DNA of 64,000 nt from Lucifuga dentata (taxonomy: Eukaryota > Chordata > Actinopteri > Ophidiiformes > Bythitidae). The translations under genes were made by a program, and so were the position numbers. Under the pieces are notes generated by a model, which worked only from the letters and a program-made list of their open reading frames with translations, did no database searches and was not told the DNA's origin. Below are positions 24,947 through 37,569 of this stretch, piece by piece. How positions within the stretch are numbered: position 1 is the first letter of the stretch; each line of letters opens with the position of its first letter. The DNA is taken from NCBI GenBank assembly GCA_014773175.1, contig VXCM01000242.1, positions 1-64,000 on the forward strand, given 5' to 3'.

Positions 24947-27485
24947 AATTTTTGTAGATGTTCAAAATCTACAGTACAAGTTTCAGATTAATCTGGAAAT
25001 GAATCTTCAAAACCACGTTAACAGACATAGCAGACTTGATTTGTTTAGCAGACATTCACAGATTCGATTCGTCTCAACAACACAGACCTGGACCTTCCCA
25101 GCTGCTTTTGCATTTGTGAGATAAGTTCTGCAAAGACTCTTAGATATCTTAGATATGTGTGGGAAAAAAAATCATTTGTTGTAAAACAAGCTGCATCTTT
25201 TTGATTAACACCTCCATTCTACTTCTTTGGCGTGCCCCCGCCTCACCTCTGTTTCTTCCTCCCTCTCTTTCTACATATCTGTCTGTATGATTATTTAAAA
25301 CGGGTGCCAGAAAAACACTGTGACCCATCTAATTTGGGCTGTGAAAGAGAGAGGAAAGAGGGGCCCTGCAATTCTCCACACTCCCTTTTACCGAGCAGAG
25401 AAGTGGCGGGTGAGAGAGAAGCTGTTGCCATGGCTACCTGCTGGCAGCTTCTCTCCTCATGTTTGGAAAGCACTGGCTGTTCTCTCTCTAACCAGAGCCT
25501 GGGAGGGAGGGAGGGAGGGAGGGAGGGAGGGAGGGATGGAGGGAGAGAGGAGAAGGAGAGTCTGGGAGGGGTCGAGCTGCCAAGGGGAATAACGCAATGT
25601 CTCCACTCCACAAAACCAAAGGGCTGCTGACTGGGAAAAGAGCAACAAAAGAGCAACACTGGGGGCTCCGGTGTCAGATCGGCCCCTGCTCCACACACAC
25701 ACACACCAGTGTCTCTGACAAGCTTGACAGCCGTGGGGGGATGTGGGGGGAGTGGCAGTGGATAATTGCTTCAATACTGCCACACAATTCAGGTGTCTCC
25801 GTTGCCATGTGGGGAGGCTAATTTCTCAGCCACTGTCAACCACCAATTCAGAACCAAAGTACAATTTGAACACGTAAAAACATTAATATTCTTTTGGGTG
25901 AAATTATTATGGTTTATTTCTTTTTTTTCCAGTTGGTGGCTTCATTTCATGGCTGATATTTCAGCAACAGCCCTGATTGTCATGGTAGTCCTTGCAGCAC
26001 CACCTGAGCACATAAGTGAGTCAGGTATTTCAGGACGGCTTGGGTGTCACAGGCTCCACCCTGGGTCTAGCCACCCAGTAAGACGATCTGGGTAATGGAT
26101 AGCTGTGGAATGGACATAATACTGAGCAAGCAGTTTTAGGACACACAGGGCTCCTTGTTACTTTTGTAGCTACCCTTTCATCCTCTTAAGCACAGGGGCT
26201 ATAGTTACTTTGTCTACTAATCCAAACTATTTCCATTTTATTGTATGCTTTCTTTTGTTTGACTCATTCATAAAGTAAGACGTGAGAGCTTTGCAATCCC
26301 ACCTTTTTTCTTTTTTTTTTTTTNTTTTTTTTTTTTTTGGAGGGGAGGGGGATGTGCACTGCAAAAACAGGAATTTAAGAAAGTCACAAGATCTTGTTTA
26401 AAGTTGATTCTATTTTTGTTGTCATAAGATAATATTCTAACATCATGTACACCACAGACTCTTTTCAAAATAATTAGTCTGGATTTGATGTATTCAGATT
26501 GTTTTTTTTATTGACGCTGACTAGATTTAACTCTTAGAATTAGATAAGACAGGAATATGGAATTATTCCTAAAACAGTTATTAAAACAGTAAAATTCTAA
26601 AGATCTATTACAGAATAAAAGATAGCTTTGCTTTAAGAAACAGACCAGGCTTAGAACTTCAAAGCACATTTTCAATACAAATCAACTCGTTTTAGGATCT
26701 CTCTAAGCTTCATTATCTTGAAACAAGACAGAGCAAGTCATATCAGAGCACTAGAATAAAGAAAATTACATCTTATTCTTGAAAATTCAAATTGTCATGT
26801 GGTTGATTTTTTATTAAATCTATCACACTTGCACTTTTATCCCTTTCTTCGTTACAGGCTTAGCAGCAATGGTAAGATTTCCACAAGCACGCATTTTTTA
26901 GCCCATTTTAAGATATCTACATAAAAGCAAAATTGTTTAGTTGTTTAGTTTCAAGCACCTTTAACTTAGGTTCTAAAGATTTCTTGCTTGTATAAAACTA
27001 AATTTGCTTAAATCAAACTCTTTCATTACATGTCAGATCAGATCATGTTTTGTTGTGACTCGGTTTTATGCTACTTTTGTGAAATCTTATGAATTAATTT
27101 TGGCTTCCTCCACTGACAGATTTGTTTCCAGTTCATTATTTTTTGCAGTGTGCTCTTGTATTTGTGTGTCTGCGTGTGTGCGTCTCAGTATTGGTGTAAA
27201 AGTTCATTCTAGGAGTGTGTGTGTGTGTGTGTGTGTGTGCAAGAAAGATAGAAAGCTTCGCCTCTCCTAGTTGCAATTGCTATTAGACAAGGCGTGCTGA
27301 GGCCTTGGTGGTCATGCTGAAGCGTCCCCCTCCCCGCCCCCGCTCTCTCCCCCCCTGGCAGGAGGCTGACCTTGGCAAGGCCTGACAGAGAGCTGGCCTG
27401 CAGGGGGACCTATGGAGCTCCACGCCAGCCCACTGAGCCAACCCACTCGGTCTGTGCAGGTGTACTGACGCCTGCACAAACACAT

Positions 27486-27517
<32 letters not shown>

Positions 27518-27626
27518 GCACATATATATACACACATGCTTAGCCACTGGACCAGTGGAGGCCCCCTGAGCATGCAGATGTCCTAACGCTCCATTTCTTT
27601 GTGTTACCCTTCTTCTGGATTTCTCC

Positions 27627-27666
<40 letters not shown>

Positions 27667-29334
27667 AATTCTCCTTTTTTTCATTATCATGTCTCCTCTC
27701 TTCAACATGTGTTTCTCCTTTTTCCCTTTCTCTCCCCTTTTTTTCTTTACCCCCACCCACCCCACATACACACACTCACTCACTGTCCTCACTCCTCTCC
27801 TTCAATGTCTTAATCTCTCTTGGCTTCTACTGTACTTGCAGTGCACTTTCCCTGCTCGTCGCATTGATAAATAGTGGAAATAACACGTGTTCCGTGTTGC
27901 ATTAGTATCTTTTATTTTTCAGCCACCTCTCTCTCCATCTTTTCAGTTTGGAGAACTTATGATAGAGACCATACAGTGCAGCACGTGCAGTTTCATTCAA
28001 AGCTGATGACAGATGCACATGAATAAAGATTTGTAGAAATGTATGTATAAATCAATAATTTACTCCTCATAACTCTCTTTGCCAGTGTTCATTAGTACAT
28101 TAACCATATAGCAGGTATGAGAATATGGTATGACTTCAGTGGGATGAATACTTATGGGAGTTTGCATACATCCGATGTATAGGTCCCACTGGAAATACAA
28201 ACCTAAGATGTTCAGCCATACACTAGTACTGGACACACACTCTTGAGATCGACGCGCTATATCCACTCTTGTGTCAAATCCCCCAGTTGGCGTCATTCAC
28301 AGAGGAGATTGCACAAACTGTTCAAATGAATCCTCCAAATTAGGTCGAATTACTTCAAACTCACGAAGGTATTGCATCATATAAGGAGTGGCCGCTCTGA
28401 ATCATCTGCAGCGCCCAAGAAAATACAACATGAAGAAAAGGACCAAAGCAAACCCTTTACCCCCTAACCTTTCTGGTTAATTCATACTGAAATTCTTAAA
28501 GGGACATGTTACACAGATTTTACATGTTATTTTCATTTGGGGATCCATTTTGAAACATTGCAATGTTTAATATGCATAAAAAAAACTATATTGATCTACT
28601 TCTACTCTCACTTGCTGCAGCGGTGCTGTGCACACTAAGTGAAAACATGGTATTTTAGTTGTGGTCACTTTAAGGCCAGCTATGTCAGGTCTGACTTGGC
28701 AACATCCACAGCCTGGGGAACATGGAAGCTGGCCAAACACTTGCTTGCAAATCTTGTACTAACCAGGTGTGTTTCATGTGGACAAAAACATGTTATGCTG
28801 AAACGACTAATCAAAAGCTTTCAGGAAAGTTCAGAATGTTTTTTTTCAGAGGTTTTATCTTTCTGGATGGATTTCATGTCAAGTCTTGCAACTTTACAAT
28901 TTTCAGCACATACTCCCTACCATATTACAGTATAAAATGAGGAAAAGTAACAAAAAGCTAAATACATCCTTTATAAAACTCCAAAATTTTAGGGTGGTAT
29001 GACTTTATCAATATTTGGTCATGTATTCATTAAGAGGCAGTTAGGAATTAATTAATTAGAAGACAAGGTCTATTTAGTCGTATTCATGAAGAGACAGTTA
29101 CAAATGAATTAATCAGAAGACAAGTCTATGAAAATCCTGTGTAAAACGAGCACAATATGGATGTACACAACTAAATATTACAGTAGATCTGGGCTATTTA
29201 TAGAGCAAAGCAAAATATGATTCAGATAAAGAAAAATGAAGTCTATTACTGGAAAATGTCAGTTATATTCCCATTTCAGTTTTAATTATTTTAAGTATTC
29301 TATAAGTTGACTTTACATTGGACTGCTGCTGAGC
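24947..29334. other. Noncoding DNA; no supported gene
   Basis: Contains (GGGA)n about 25501-25535, poly-T with an N 26310-26339, (GT)n about 27216-27239, (CA)n about 27497-27516, (CT)n about 27634-27661, and an imperfect 50 bp direct repeat (29022-29075 and 29080-29130). The GC-richer block 27280-27440 is non-repetitive and could be a conserved element. Reading frames of up to about 135 codons over the GGGA array are artefacts of its lack of stops. Confidence 0.45.
25424..25437. promoter_or_regulatory. RFX X-box-like motif
   Basis: GTTGCCATGGCTAC matches the RFX palindrome except for one position in the right half-site. Sequence match only. Confidence 0.35.
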
Positions 29335-29612
29335 ATCCCTGATGCATCTATCCTGGCTGATCCTCGCCACCCCTTGTTCAAGAAGTTCACATTGCTGCAG
29401 TCTGGCCGCAGATACACGCAGCCAACAGGACTAACAGACTTAAATTCTCTTTTGTTCCAACTGCCATTAGCCTTTGAAATAATTCAATGTGATTTTATTT
29501 TTATATTTACTTTCCCTTTATTATTGTTTGTCGTACAATTTTATGGTATCTGCTGGCTGTACAATAATTTGCCCCTCGGGGATAATAAAGATTTCCTTGA
29601 TCCTTGCATATC
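29335..29612 (+). mobile_element. LINE 3' end (L2/CR1/Rex1-like), partial
   Basis: A + strand frame reads LADPRHPLFKKFTLLQSGRRY followed by a short basic/hydrophobic tail. This is the form of the C-terminus of the reverse-transcriptase ORF in L2, CR1 and Rex1 type fish LINEs (…DP.HPL…LLPSGRRYR…). It is followed by an untranslated tail ending CGGGGATAATAAAG, also typical of these LINE 3' ends. No RT catalytic part is present, so this is a dead 5'-truncated copy. Confidence 0.65.
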
Positions 29613-31180
29613 TCCTCTGCTTTTCTTTCTGTACTGAGTGATGTACAGTGATGCCTTTTAACAGGAATAAAAGAGAATATGTAAGCATGTTGTTTCCTGT
29701 CTGGGCCAATCAGCAATAAATATAACACCTTACTTTGAAATGTAAAGTATATGAGTTGTGAATAAAATTGCATCCAGCTGTAAGATCATTTCAACATGTT
29801 TCTTCAAAATTGCACCACTACTGAGATAGTCTCCCAGGTTTCCATAAAATTCAACAGGTAAATAAATGCTATAGTGCCATACAGTATCTACATCTACCAG
29901 TGCAATACAGAATGATAGAATAGATCAGTCAGATGCATCAATCTCCAATTTTATGAAAATCTGATCAGTCGTAGTGTATCCAAAATATAGTGTAATATAC
30001 TGCTGTGGTGCCACACTATGGCAAATCTGTGCAATATCGGATACATGGGAACACTATAATAATACTCATCGTTCTCTGCAATTTTGTCAAAATGTGATCA
30101 CTACATGATATTGTGATGACAGGCTGACAGGCAGATGGACTGGCTGGGGCCAATGCATTCTACTTCCCCAGATATTATTGCAAAGAACAAAAAAATCCCG
30201 GACTTGTGAAGATGACAGCAAGCACTACTCATTTTGTGTGTGGCCCTATTGTACGGGGCGCTCACAGTGGGAAGAGAGTGGGAGTGCTGGGGATGAAGAG
30301 AAGCTCCAGAGGTGCGCTATTTATTGCCTACAAACCAGGGCTCTCTGACAGCATGAATATAACAGCATCCATCCTGCTTTCGGGGGTTTTAAGTTGACTC
30401 TTCACGTTCAGTTTTTTCTCGCAGCTGCTCTATTGTTGATTTCCTGTCATTTTTAATTTTAAAAGTCTGCGTGAAATACTTGAAATATTTACACACAATG
30501 TCTATCTGTGCTCAGTTTTTCTCAAAAGGAAAGGAAAGGAAAGGAAAGGAAAGGAGACACTGTCTTAAATGTCTTGATTGTATTTTCTCTCCCCTCCCCC
30601 CTGACAGTGCTGTGCGCTGTGTTTAGCTTCTCTGCCCTGTACTTCCTTGTCTGGCATGTCTGTTCTTTCACTCCTGAGTCTAAAGTTCAGCCAGAGACAA
30701 CAGGAGGGGAGCATCACATCACACACTCTCAGCATTTCACAACAGACACTTTTTCTGCTGAGTCAAATACAAGCTCCTTTTTGCACGCTAAGAATCCTCA
30801 GGCTAGACATGCGATTTTGCAGCGTGTGAATTACAAATTATGTATATTGTTGATTTGATGAGTGAGATTGGGTCAAAGTGTATTGCATAATGATTATATT
30901 CTAATTGATTATTAAGCCATTTCATGAATGATGGAACCTGTCCGGAGACAGCGTGTCCTTGGGGGAGGCTCTTGTATTTAGGGTTTTTAATAAGCTCTGC
31001 TGGGGAGCCAGGAGACGCTTGGAGCCCTGGCCTGAGTACCCTACCCCCCTTTAGATACCTCCCTCATCCTCCTGCTATGCCTGATCCATCCCTCCTGTGA
31101 CCCCTCCCCTGTGCTTCTCCGGCCATCTCCCATCATCCTCTCTCATACTTCCGCTTCTTCATGCTCTTCTCAACACATCA

Positions 31181-31313
31181 GAGTAGCTTCCTGTCCCCCC
31201 TTCCCACCCTCAGTCCTCCCACCTCCACCTCCCTCGGAGCGTCTGTNGAGTAGCTTCCTGTCCCCCCTTCCCACCCTCAGTCCTCCCACCTCCACCTCCC
31301 TCGGAGCGTCTGT
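31181..31313 (+). repeat. 66 bp exact duplication flanking an N (likely assembly artefact)
   Basis: 31181-31246 and 31248-31313 are identical around the N at 31247, in unique pyrimidine-rich sequence. Confidence 0.85.
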
Positions 31314-31374
31314 TTGCGCTCTTCTCTGCCTGCCTCCCTTCAACACGTGCCAGGACTCCTGGAGCGGCTGTTAG

Positions 31375-31515
31375 GGAGCAAGGATTTTATCTGAATGAGC
31401 TCCTCAGGGCGTCATTATAAGGATCATCATCAGGCCTTACGGCTGATGTTAAATTATTGTTCCACACAGAGCCTTAAAAGTGCCTGTTGACTAGCATCTT
31501 TCTCATCATGCAAAT
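31375..31515. promoter_or_regulatory. Candidate conserved noncoding element
   Basis: Complex, non-repetitive sequence with balanced composition between simple-sequence flanks, containing TTTTAT, CATTATAAGG, TTAAATTATTG and ATGCAAAT (octamer-like, 31508-31515) motifs. Called from texture only; no alignment was possible. Confidence 0.25.
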
Positions 31516-31734
31516 CAGAATGAATACAAATCAAAATTGCGAGTAAGAGGAAAACGAGAGGAAAGTTTTCCTTTTTATTTTATATTTGATTGGTAATGTC
31601 ATATTTAGTAGCAACTGACTTTTAATGACCTGGACTTGGATTTCCATTCACATGTATATCCATTCACATAAGGTTATTTTTAGTTATTTGGCGTGTAAAT
31701 GTGATTTATATCTCATCTCATCCCTCATTTTTCT

Positions 31735-31786
31735 ACAGCCATTACACCATGCAATCATCATTTTGGAAGTATGGTATAATGGCTGT
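31735..31786. repeat. Short stem-loop, 16 bp arms
   Basis: ACAGCCATTACACCAT (31735-31750) pairs with ATGGTATAATGGCTGT (31771-31786), matching at 15 of 16 positions across a 20 nt loop. Upstream T-rich and downstream A-rich runs extend the pairing. It could be a tiny palindromic MITE or a structured RNA; neither is shown. Confidence 0.7.
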
Positions 31787-33130
31787 AAAAAAAATAAAAA
31801 ATAAGAAAATTGAAGTAAAAAATTATTTGATGGATTGCTAGTTATGTGCTTACTGTATTTGTTCCTGGGTTATTTGTTACTGTATTTGTTCCCCCTACAA
31901 TAGCCAAAATATTGAAAATTTAACACAAATGCACAGAACTGGATTCTTGGTGAAAAAAATATAGGAAGGGGTTAACTGTTGGTAGCATGGAAGTATCATA
32001 TAAAAACAAACATAAAAGTGCATATCATGTCTAGGTGTGGAGAATCAACTGTTGATGTTGCTATCGTCTCAAAATAATCAGTAAAAACACATCAATTTAC
32101 AGATCGAGGAGTATAGACCCAATTTACAGCTATGTTGCACTAAGTTATCTGCCTGTTAATATCATATTAGCCTGCTAGCAGAAAGATTCATTATTATTCT
32201 TCAGTCTTGATAAACTCTTTAACTGTTACAAAAATGCTCTGGAGGTTCAGTCTGTAGAACAGACTATATGTTGTATTGTATGTTTAAATGAAATAAGAAA
32301 AAGTGTCACAAACTTACAGCCATAACAATTGATTTTGACCAGTAGATGACGGAAATAAGCTAAATAAGACAAACAGTCTTGATGTATAGTCAGATTAACA
32401 ACTTGCTATAGCTAACAGGATAGCAGACAGTTGCCTAGTTACAATCCTGGAGAGTGAGGCTGTGGTCATACACAACGCCTTCACCTCAACTGGCAGCAGC
32501 TCTTTTTACATGTAATTTTAGGTGAGCCAGCCACCTTTCAAAATGAGCTGCCAGCACTTTAGAACACGCCAAGGCCACATTCGCGCTGAGGCCATTTAGG
32601 CTCCTTCGTGCTCGCTCCTACAAGCATCTCAATGGGAGCACCTTCCTCAACACTGTTCATCTCAAAAGCTAAAGCCAAAAAGTGTTATCCATTGTTATGG
32701 TTACAAAAAGCTGTTTTTTTTCTCAGAAAATGTTCTCAGCAGGGTTTTTTTTTTTCCTTTCAGAAGTGCTTTCTTATCAAAATACATTGCATGTTACAGC
32801 AACTACAAATCCACTGGATTCATGTTTCTGTCAATCTGATGCCAATATTCACTCTTTTCGTTATTTTTTGGTCTCCACCAACTCCTGGGAGAAATATTTT
32901 GTCTTTAGCATCATAAATGCTAAAAATTTCTTCCCTAATCTTTTTAAAAATGGAAACCATTTTAGTAGGTCACTGTAATGTGAGGAGCTGTTATTTGGTG
33001 CTCTGCGGGTATTATAGTGATATACATACACTCTGGGAGCTGAGGCCCCATTTCGGTTTGATGTTGCAGGTCTCTCAAATTGGACTGGTTGATCTTGTCG
33101 TCTTAGTAAAGTGAAAAATATCCATGCATT

Positions 33131-33207
33131 GAATCCATCCATCCATCCATCCATCCATCTATTCATCCATCCATCCATCCATCCATCCATCCATCCACCC
33201 ACCCACA
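33131..33207. repeat. (ATCC)n tetranucleotide array
   Basis: About 19 CCAT/ATCC units with few interruptions. The opposite strand reads as a W-M-D-G repeat frame, which is not a protein. Confidence 0.95.
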
Positions 33208-33544
33208 TATCAATCTACTTCTATCCAGCAGCCATATAATACACTTCCTTAATTCATTATACAGCCACTCAGTCAGCCCTCTGTCCAGCCAACCCTATTA
33301 ATCTATTCTTTGAACCCTTCCATCCCTCTCATTCCATCCTCTCCTCTCCATCCATTCCTTTCATCCTCCATTCATGGTGAGATCATTATTTAGAGAATAA
33401 GGGAAAAGTAAGACATATCAGAGGTGAAACAGAATGAATATTAAGTGGGTAGCAGGTGGACCTGTCTCGGAGTACTACTGTATATACTCATGTCTTTTTC
33501 CTCTCTTTCTCTCTCTCTCTCTCATCTCTGGCTTTCTCTGTGTA

Positions 33545-33870
33545 ATCATGGTTCTCCAGCTCCACAGAAAGCCTCCACCATGTAAAGTGGCTTGGGCTCC
33601 ATCAGCCATGCAGATGAATCCTGCTTCTTTTACCTTAATTAGAGCTCCCAGGGGACTGGCTGTGGGCACTGAACGGCAGCAGCATCAGACTTTCATACCA
33701 CAGAGATACCTTTTATCAAGCCTAAAATCACCAGGGGAGAAATCGAATGATTTAATCCATTATACAGAACAGAATTTAAAAGCACTCATTCTGAGGAAAT
33801 ATTCCAGCATGTTATTCAAGGCTGGTCAATTACACAGCAAGCAAGAGATGGCTAGAGCAGCATTTAAGGA
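33545..33870. promoter_or_regulatory. Candidate conserved noncoding element
   Basis: Non-repetitive, with homeodomain-like TTAATTAG (33632-33640 region) and ATTTAATCCATTA. The texture differs from the surrounding repeats. It overlaps the only sizeable non-repeat open frame of the central region, so it could alternatively be an unrecognised exon, which I consider unlikely. Confidence 0.25.
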
Positions 33871-34600
33871 ATAGGAACAAACACACAATGCCGAAGGACA
33901 TTTTAGCACTATTATTCACTGTTCAATTTTTAAAAAAATTAAAATTAGTAAGTAGAAAATGTGCCATATGCCGACCCAGCATGACCAATGCAATTTTATC
34001 CATTCATTTACCATTATAAAATATATACATAGCTTTATTAAAGACACAATCCATTATCTAAATATAAACAAAAAGGTCACTACCAATATTTAAAATACAA
34101 GATTTGAACCTAGCACCCCTAAACTGATGGACGGACTTTTAATATGTGGATTTGATAACAGCTAATTCTAATTATTTTAATGCTGCTAGAGGTTTGTTAA
34201 CATCAGGAATTTTAATAAACACATAAGTAAAACTGACGTATCATTTATAATGATAAGTTGAGAAAGAGAAATGCTTATTTGTTTAGCCAAACTCCTATAT
34301 CAGCATTTGAAACATATATGCCATTTTATGCCTTTAAAAAATCTTATGTTGTTTAAATGTTTTTAGTGTCTTGTTCATTATGAATTATGTGATCATCATT
34401 TGTCCTGCTTTTTGTTTTATGTTCTTGTGCTTTGTTTTCTCAAACTATCTTCAGGGCTTGATGAGCTACAGAGAATTTTCCATGTGCAAATCTATTCAAT
34501 GCTATTTCAAACATGTCAGTATAATCTATTTGGCTAGAAAATGTACTGACTGCTCCTTTAAATATATAATTACAATTATAAATGTTACGTTGTGAAGCAT

Positions 34601-35208
34601 TTAAAGGACTATACCATCCATTTTGCATGTTTGAGCTAATATATTCAATTTTCATTCACGTCATATTACTTACAATCATTTCCCAAAGGATAAAACCGTA
34701 TTTCAGCTTTCCTGATTTTTTGCAAAATCTCTTAATCTTTCAAAATCAAACATTCAGCGATACTCCCACCTTAAAAATTGATGTTTTGCCTGCTAATAGT
34801 TACGCAGTCTTATAGTCACGGTCGTTAAACTTTTTCAATTTTTCAAAAACTGCATGTCGTCTTTTGGGACTATAGGAAGGGTCATCCACTAGGAAGTATT
34901 TTCAGATCACTCCACGCTTTTTATTGATCTTAAATGCTAAAATCACGTAACTTTGAAAAAACCCTGAATATACATCTTGTTCGCGATGATGGACTACCTA
35001 TCGCAAGAACGTTTCAAGTATCAACAAGTTGATTTTAATAGCGTACCAGAATGAACTGAAACCAATGGCGGTCTGAAAGGTAGGAAATTTTTTTTTAAAT
35101 TCACTGTTCCAGTAATATGCTTTGGGAAATGATTGTCAGCAATGTTACCATATGAAAATTGAACATATTCGGCTCAAACATGCAAAATAGCCAGTAGTGG
35201 TCTTTTAA
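34601..35208. mobile_element. TTAA-type palindromic MITE, copy F
   Basis: Left end TTAAAGGACTATACCATCC and right end CCAGTAGTGGTCTTTTAA, both with TTAA. Long TIRs and family motifs (GCGTACCAGAATGAACTGAAACC, GGGACTATA) are present. At the point corresponding to the hAT insertion in copy A it has a small rearrangement. Confidence 0.8.
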
Positions 35209-35409
35209 TAAAATATGTCAATATTTACAGTAATGTCATCACACCGAAACTTTTTACTATATATTTACTATATACAAGCTAGAATAAAGATGTACCGTTT
35301 ACTATCATAATAACAACCATACATGTAAATTCATAGATTGCTAATATGAAAAACTTTACTTCAAATATTGGAATCTAAAACAGCACCCCCCCCCGATGAT
35401 AAATAACTG

Positions 35410-36000
35410 TATCTGTTCTTGCCATGCACACCTTCCTCTCCGTCCCCTTTAAACGGGGAGGTGCTCCGGTGCTCGCCCTCAGCCCTGGGCTCTCCGTTCC
35501 AGGAGGGGGAGAGAGGCAGTTCAGGCAGGCTGAGAGCGGATGCTTCGGAAACCTCCCCGGAGGGGCCCCATGTAATTCGATGCATGCTGTTAAAGCTTAG
35601 AGTATATTGTCTTCCCTTTGCTTATGAAGCCTCCACCCACTGGCCCACCCTACATTTAGCGGATCATGTGACTGGGGGTAAGTCATTTGCAAGTACAACA
35701 GTTCTCTGTGCGCTCCCATTCATTTCCTGAGAACTGCCTGAGCAGAGCAGCTGAGAGGCAGAAGGGGAGGGAGCTGCTCACTCACACTCACTCACACACA
35801 CACATACACGGTCACATACATACAGGCAGAGTGAGAGGAGAGGAGAGAAGAGGAGAGGGAGAGGAGGAGAGGAGACAGAGAGGAAAACAGTCTCCTATAG
35901 TCTCCACGGCTCTGCAGCTTCTGACAAGGTCTGTGCATTTTTCTCGTCCTCTTCCTCTGTGTGCCTCATTTGTCACGTTGCCGGGCTTTGTGCTTGTGCT
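35410..36000 (+). promoter_or_regulatory. Candidate alternative promoter or 5' untranslated exon region of klf12
   Basis: This is one of the GC-richest non-repeat stretches of the window. It holds CpG-bearing sequence at 35455-35565, a good donor-like GGG|GTAAGT near 35676-35683, and a purine-rich tract typical of vertebrate 5' UTRs (35730-35890). It lies upstream of, and in the same orientation as, the klf12 exons. No TATA box or transcript evidence is visible; this is a guess. Confidence 0.18.
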
Positions 36001-37550
36001 CAGCGCATCTCGTTCAGCTGTCATTGCTCTGTCAAAGCGGATGACAACTCAGATCACCTATGGTATACTGGTTGTCCGTGTGTGTCATTGTGTTTGGTGT
36101 GTGTCAGTGGGAAAAGAGACACTGGTGCTAACTGGACTTGCAACACTTATTTCCAGTGTAAATTCTTAAGCTGTCATGACCAGAAAAAAAGTGATTACTG
36201 GATTCACAGAATGACTACAGTCATGGTCAGCATCAGACTTTACTGTGCCAGTTCCAGTCGTAATTACTGTCTTCTTATTTACTTATTTAAACGCCTCTTA
36301 TCTACCACTATTTACCTGTTCAGTAACTTCAAAACACACGAGCACGGTGTCATGGCATAATCCTGAGTGAACGGCTCGGTTTGGACTGCGAGAGTGTGAA
36401 CTCAGACAGCACAGCGCCAAACCCTCTCTCAGCACTTCTAACTGGAAAAAAGTTTGGTGCTTGTCAAGAGTTTTATGCATGTCTGAGTGAGCTCTGTGTG
36501 TGTGTGGGTGTGCATTTGTGTTAAGTGTTAGGCTGTACGTGTATGTAAGACAGCCTTGTTTGCCTACTGTAGCCTACTGTAGCAGCACAGAGACAGGAAG
36601 ACAAGGCTGTTAGCAACGGGTTAAACATTAGGAGGCTCGGGTAGCGGAGGAAGAACACTGGGGGGAGGTGTGGGAGGTGTGTGTGTGTGTGTGTGTGGGA
36701 GTGTTGCAGGGGTGGTGTCTTGGATGTCATCGGCAGCGCTCTCACTTCCAGGGTAATAGTCATTGGTATTGATGGGTGGCTGTCAGAGAGGCAGAGAGCC
36801 ACCAGGCTGGGGAGAGTGGCCGGGGGCTGGCCCTTGGCTGTTATTTTCAATTACAGGGGACCGGGGTAGAGCTGACAGCAAAGGCATTTGTACATCCAGA
36901 GAGAGAGGAAGAGGAGGGGAGGGGTGGGAGATGGAAGAGGGGGAGAGGGGTGGAGGCGAAGGTGGCAGGAAGGTTGGGGGGGGGGGNTCTGTGACTTTAC
37001 CCCCACGCTGTGGGGAGGCCATCCCTTGCTTTTAACTATGTGACAGCCACAGGGTGTGGGTGTGTGTGTGTGTGTGTGTGTGCTTGTATGTTTGTCAGCG
37101 TGTGTTTGAGTGGGGGTTCAAAAGGAAAAAAAAATATGGGTGGAAGAGACCTCCTGCAGCTCAAGGATGTTCGGTGAGTGTGATTAGTGCCCATTTAAAC
37201 TCTCACTTAAATCCATTTACTATGGGGCCTTCTTCCTGTGCATGAATACACATAAGCAGGCTGACATAACCAGCTGGCCTTTGTATAGCAGGCTGAACAT
37301 TTTCACTATATACTAATTTCTCCAGCTGAAGCATCATCTTGAACTACAAAACTGTTTCTTTACACAATACACAGATATTTTTTGCCATTGGTGACCAAAT
37401 CAGCGAGGGTTAATCCCTCACAGCTGCATCAAGTTATTGCTGCCACTTCGATTGCTTCAATGGCTGCAACCCCCCACCCTCAGACACGGTCCAAGGGCTT
37501 ATGATAGTGATCAGTGCAGGTGGGGGACTCAATTAAAAAGCCAATCACCA

Positions 37551-37569
37551 ACAGATAGACTCTATCTGT
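37551..37569. promoter_or_regulatory. Perfect 9 bp inverted repeat with GATA-type cores
   Basis: ACAGATAGA-C-TCTATCTGT is a symmetrical palindrome around one base, giving two AGATAG cores in opposite orientation. It is embedded in a unique block (37385-37700) that looks conserved. A GATA-factor dimer site is one possible reading. Confidence 0.35.

Larger units (their letters stand above)
29613..34600. other. Noncoding DNA with candidate conserved elements
   Basis: Contents: an (AAAGG)n tract about 30528-30553, a 66 bp N-flanked duplication (31181-31313), a stem-loop (31735-31786), an (ATCC)n array and two candidate conserved blocks (31375-31515 and 33545-33870). No supported gene. An open frame of 146 codons at 33434-33874 shows no family resemblance and starts across a CT-rich tract. 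Confidence 0.45.

Noticed and set aside
33131..33207. CRISPR-like regular array
   Set aside because: Plain (ATCC)n microsatellite with no spacers, in a eukaryotic genome.
33434..33874. 146-codon open frame as a gene
   Set aside because: No recognisable domain, begins across a CT tract, no splice or promoter context; better explained as noncoding DNA.
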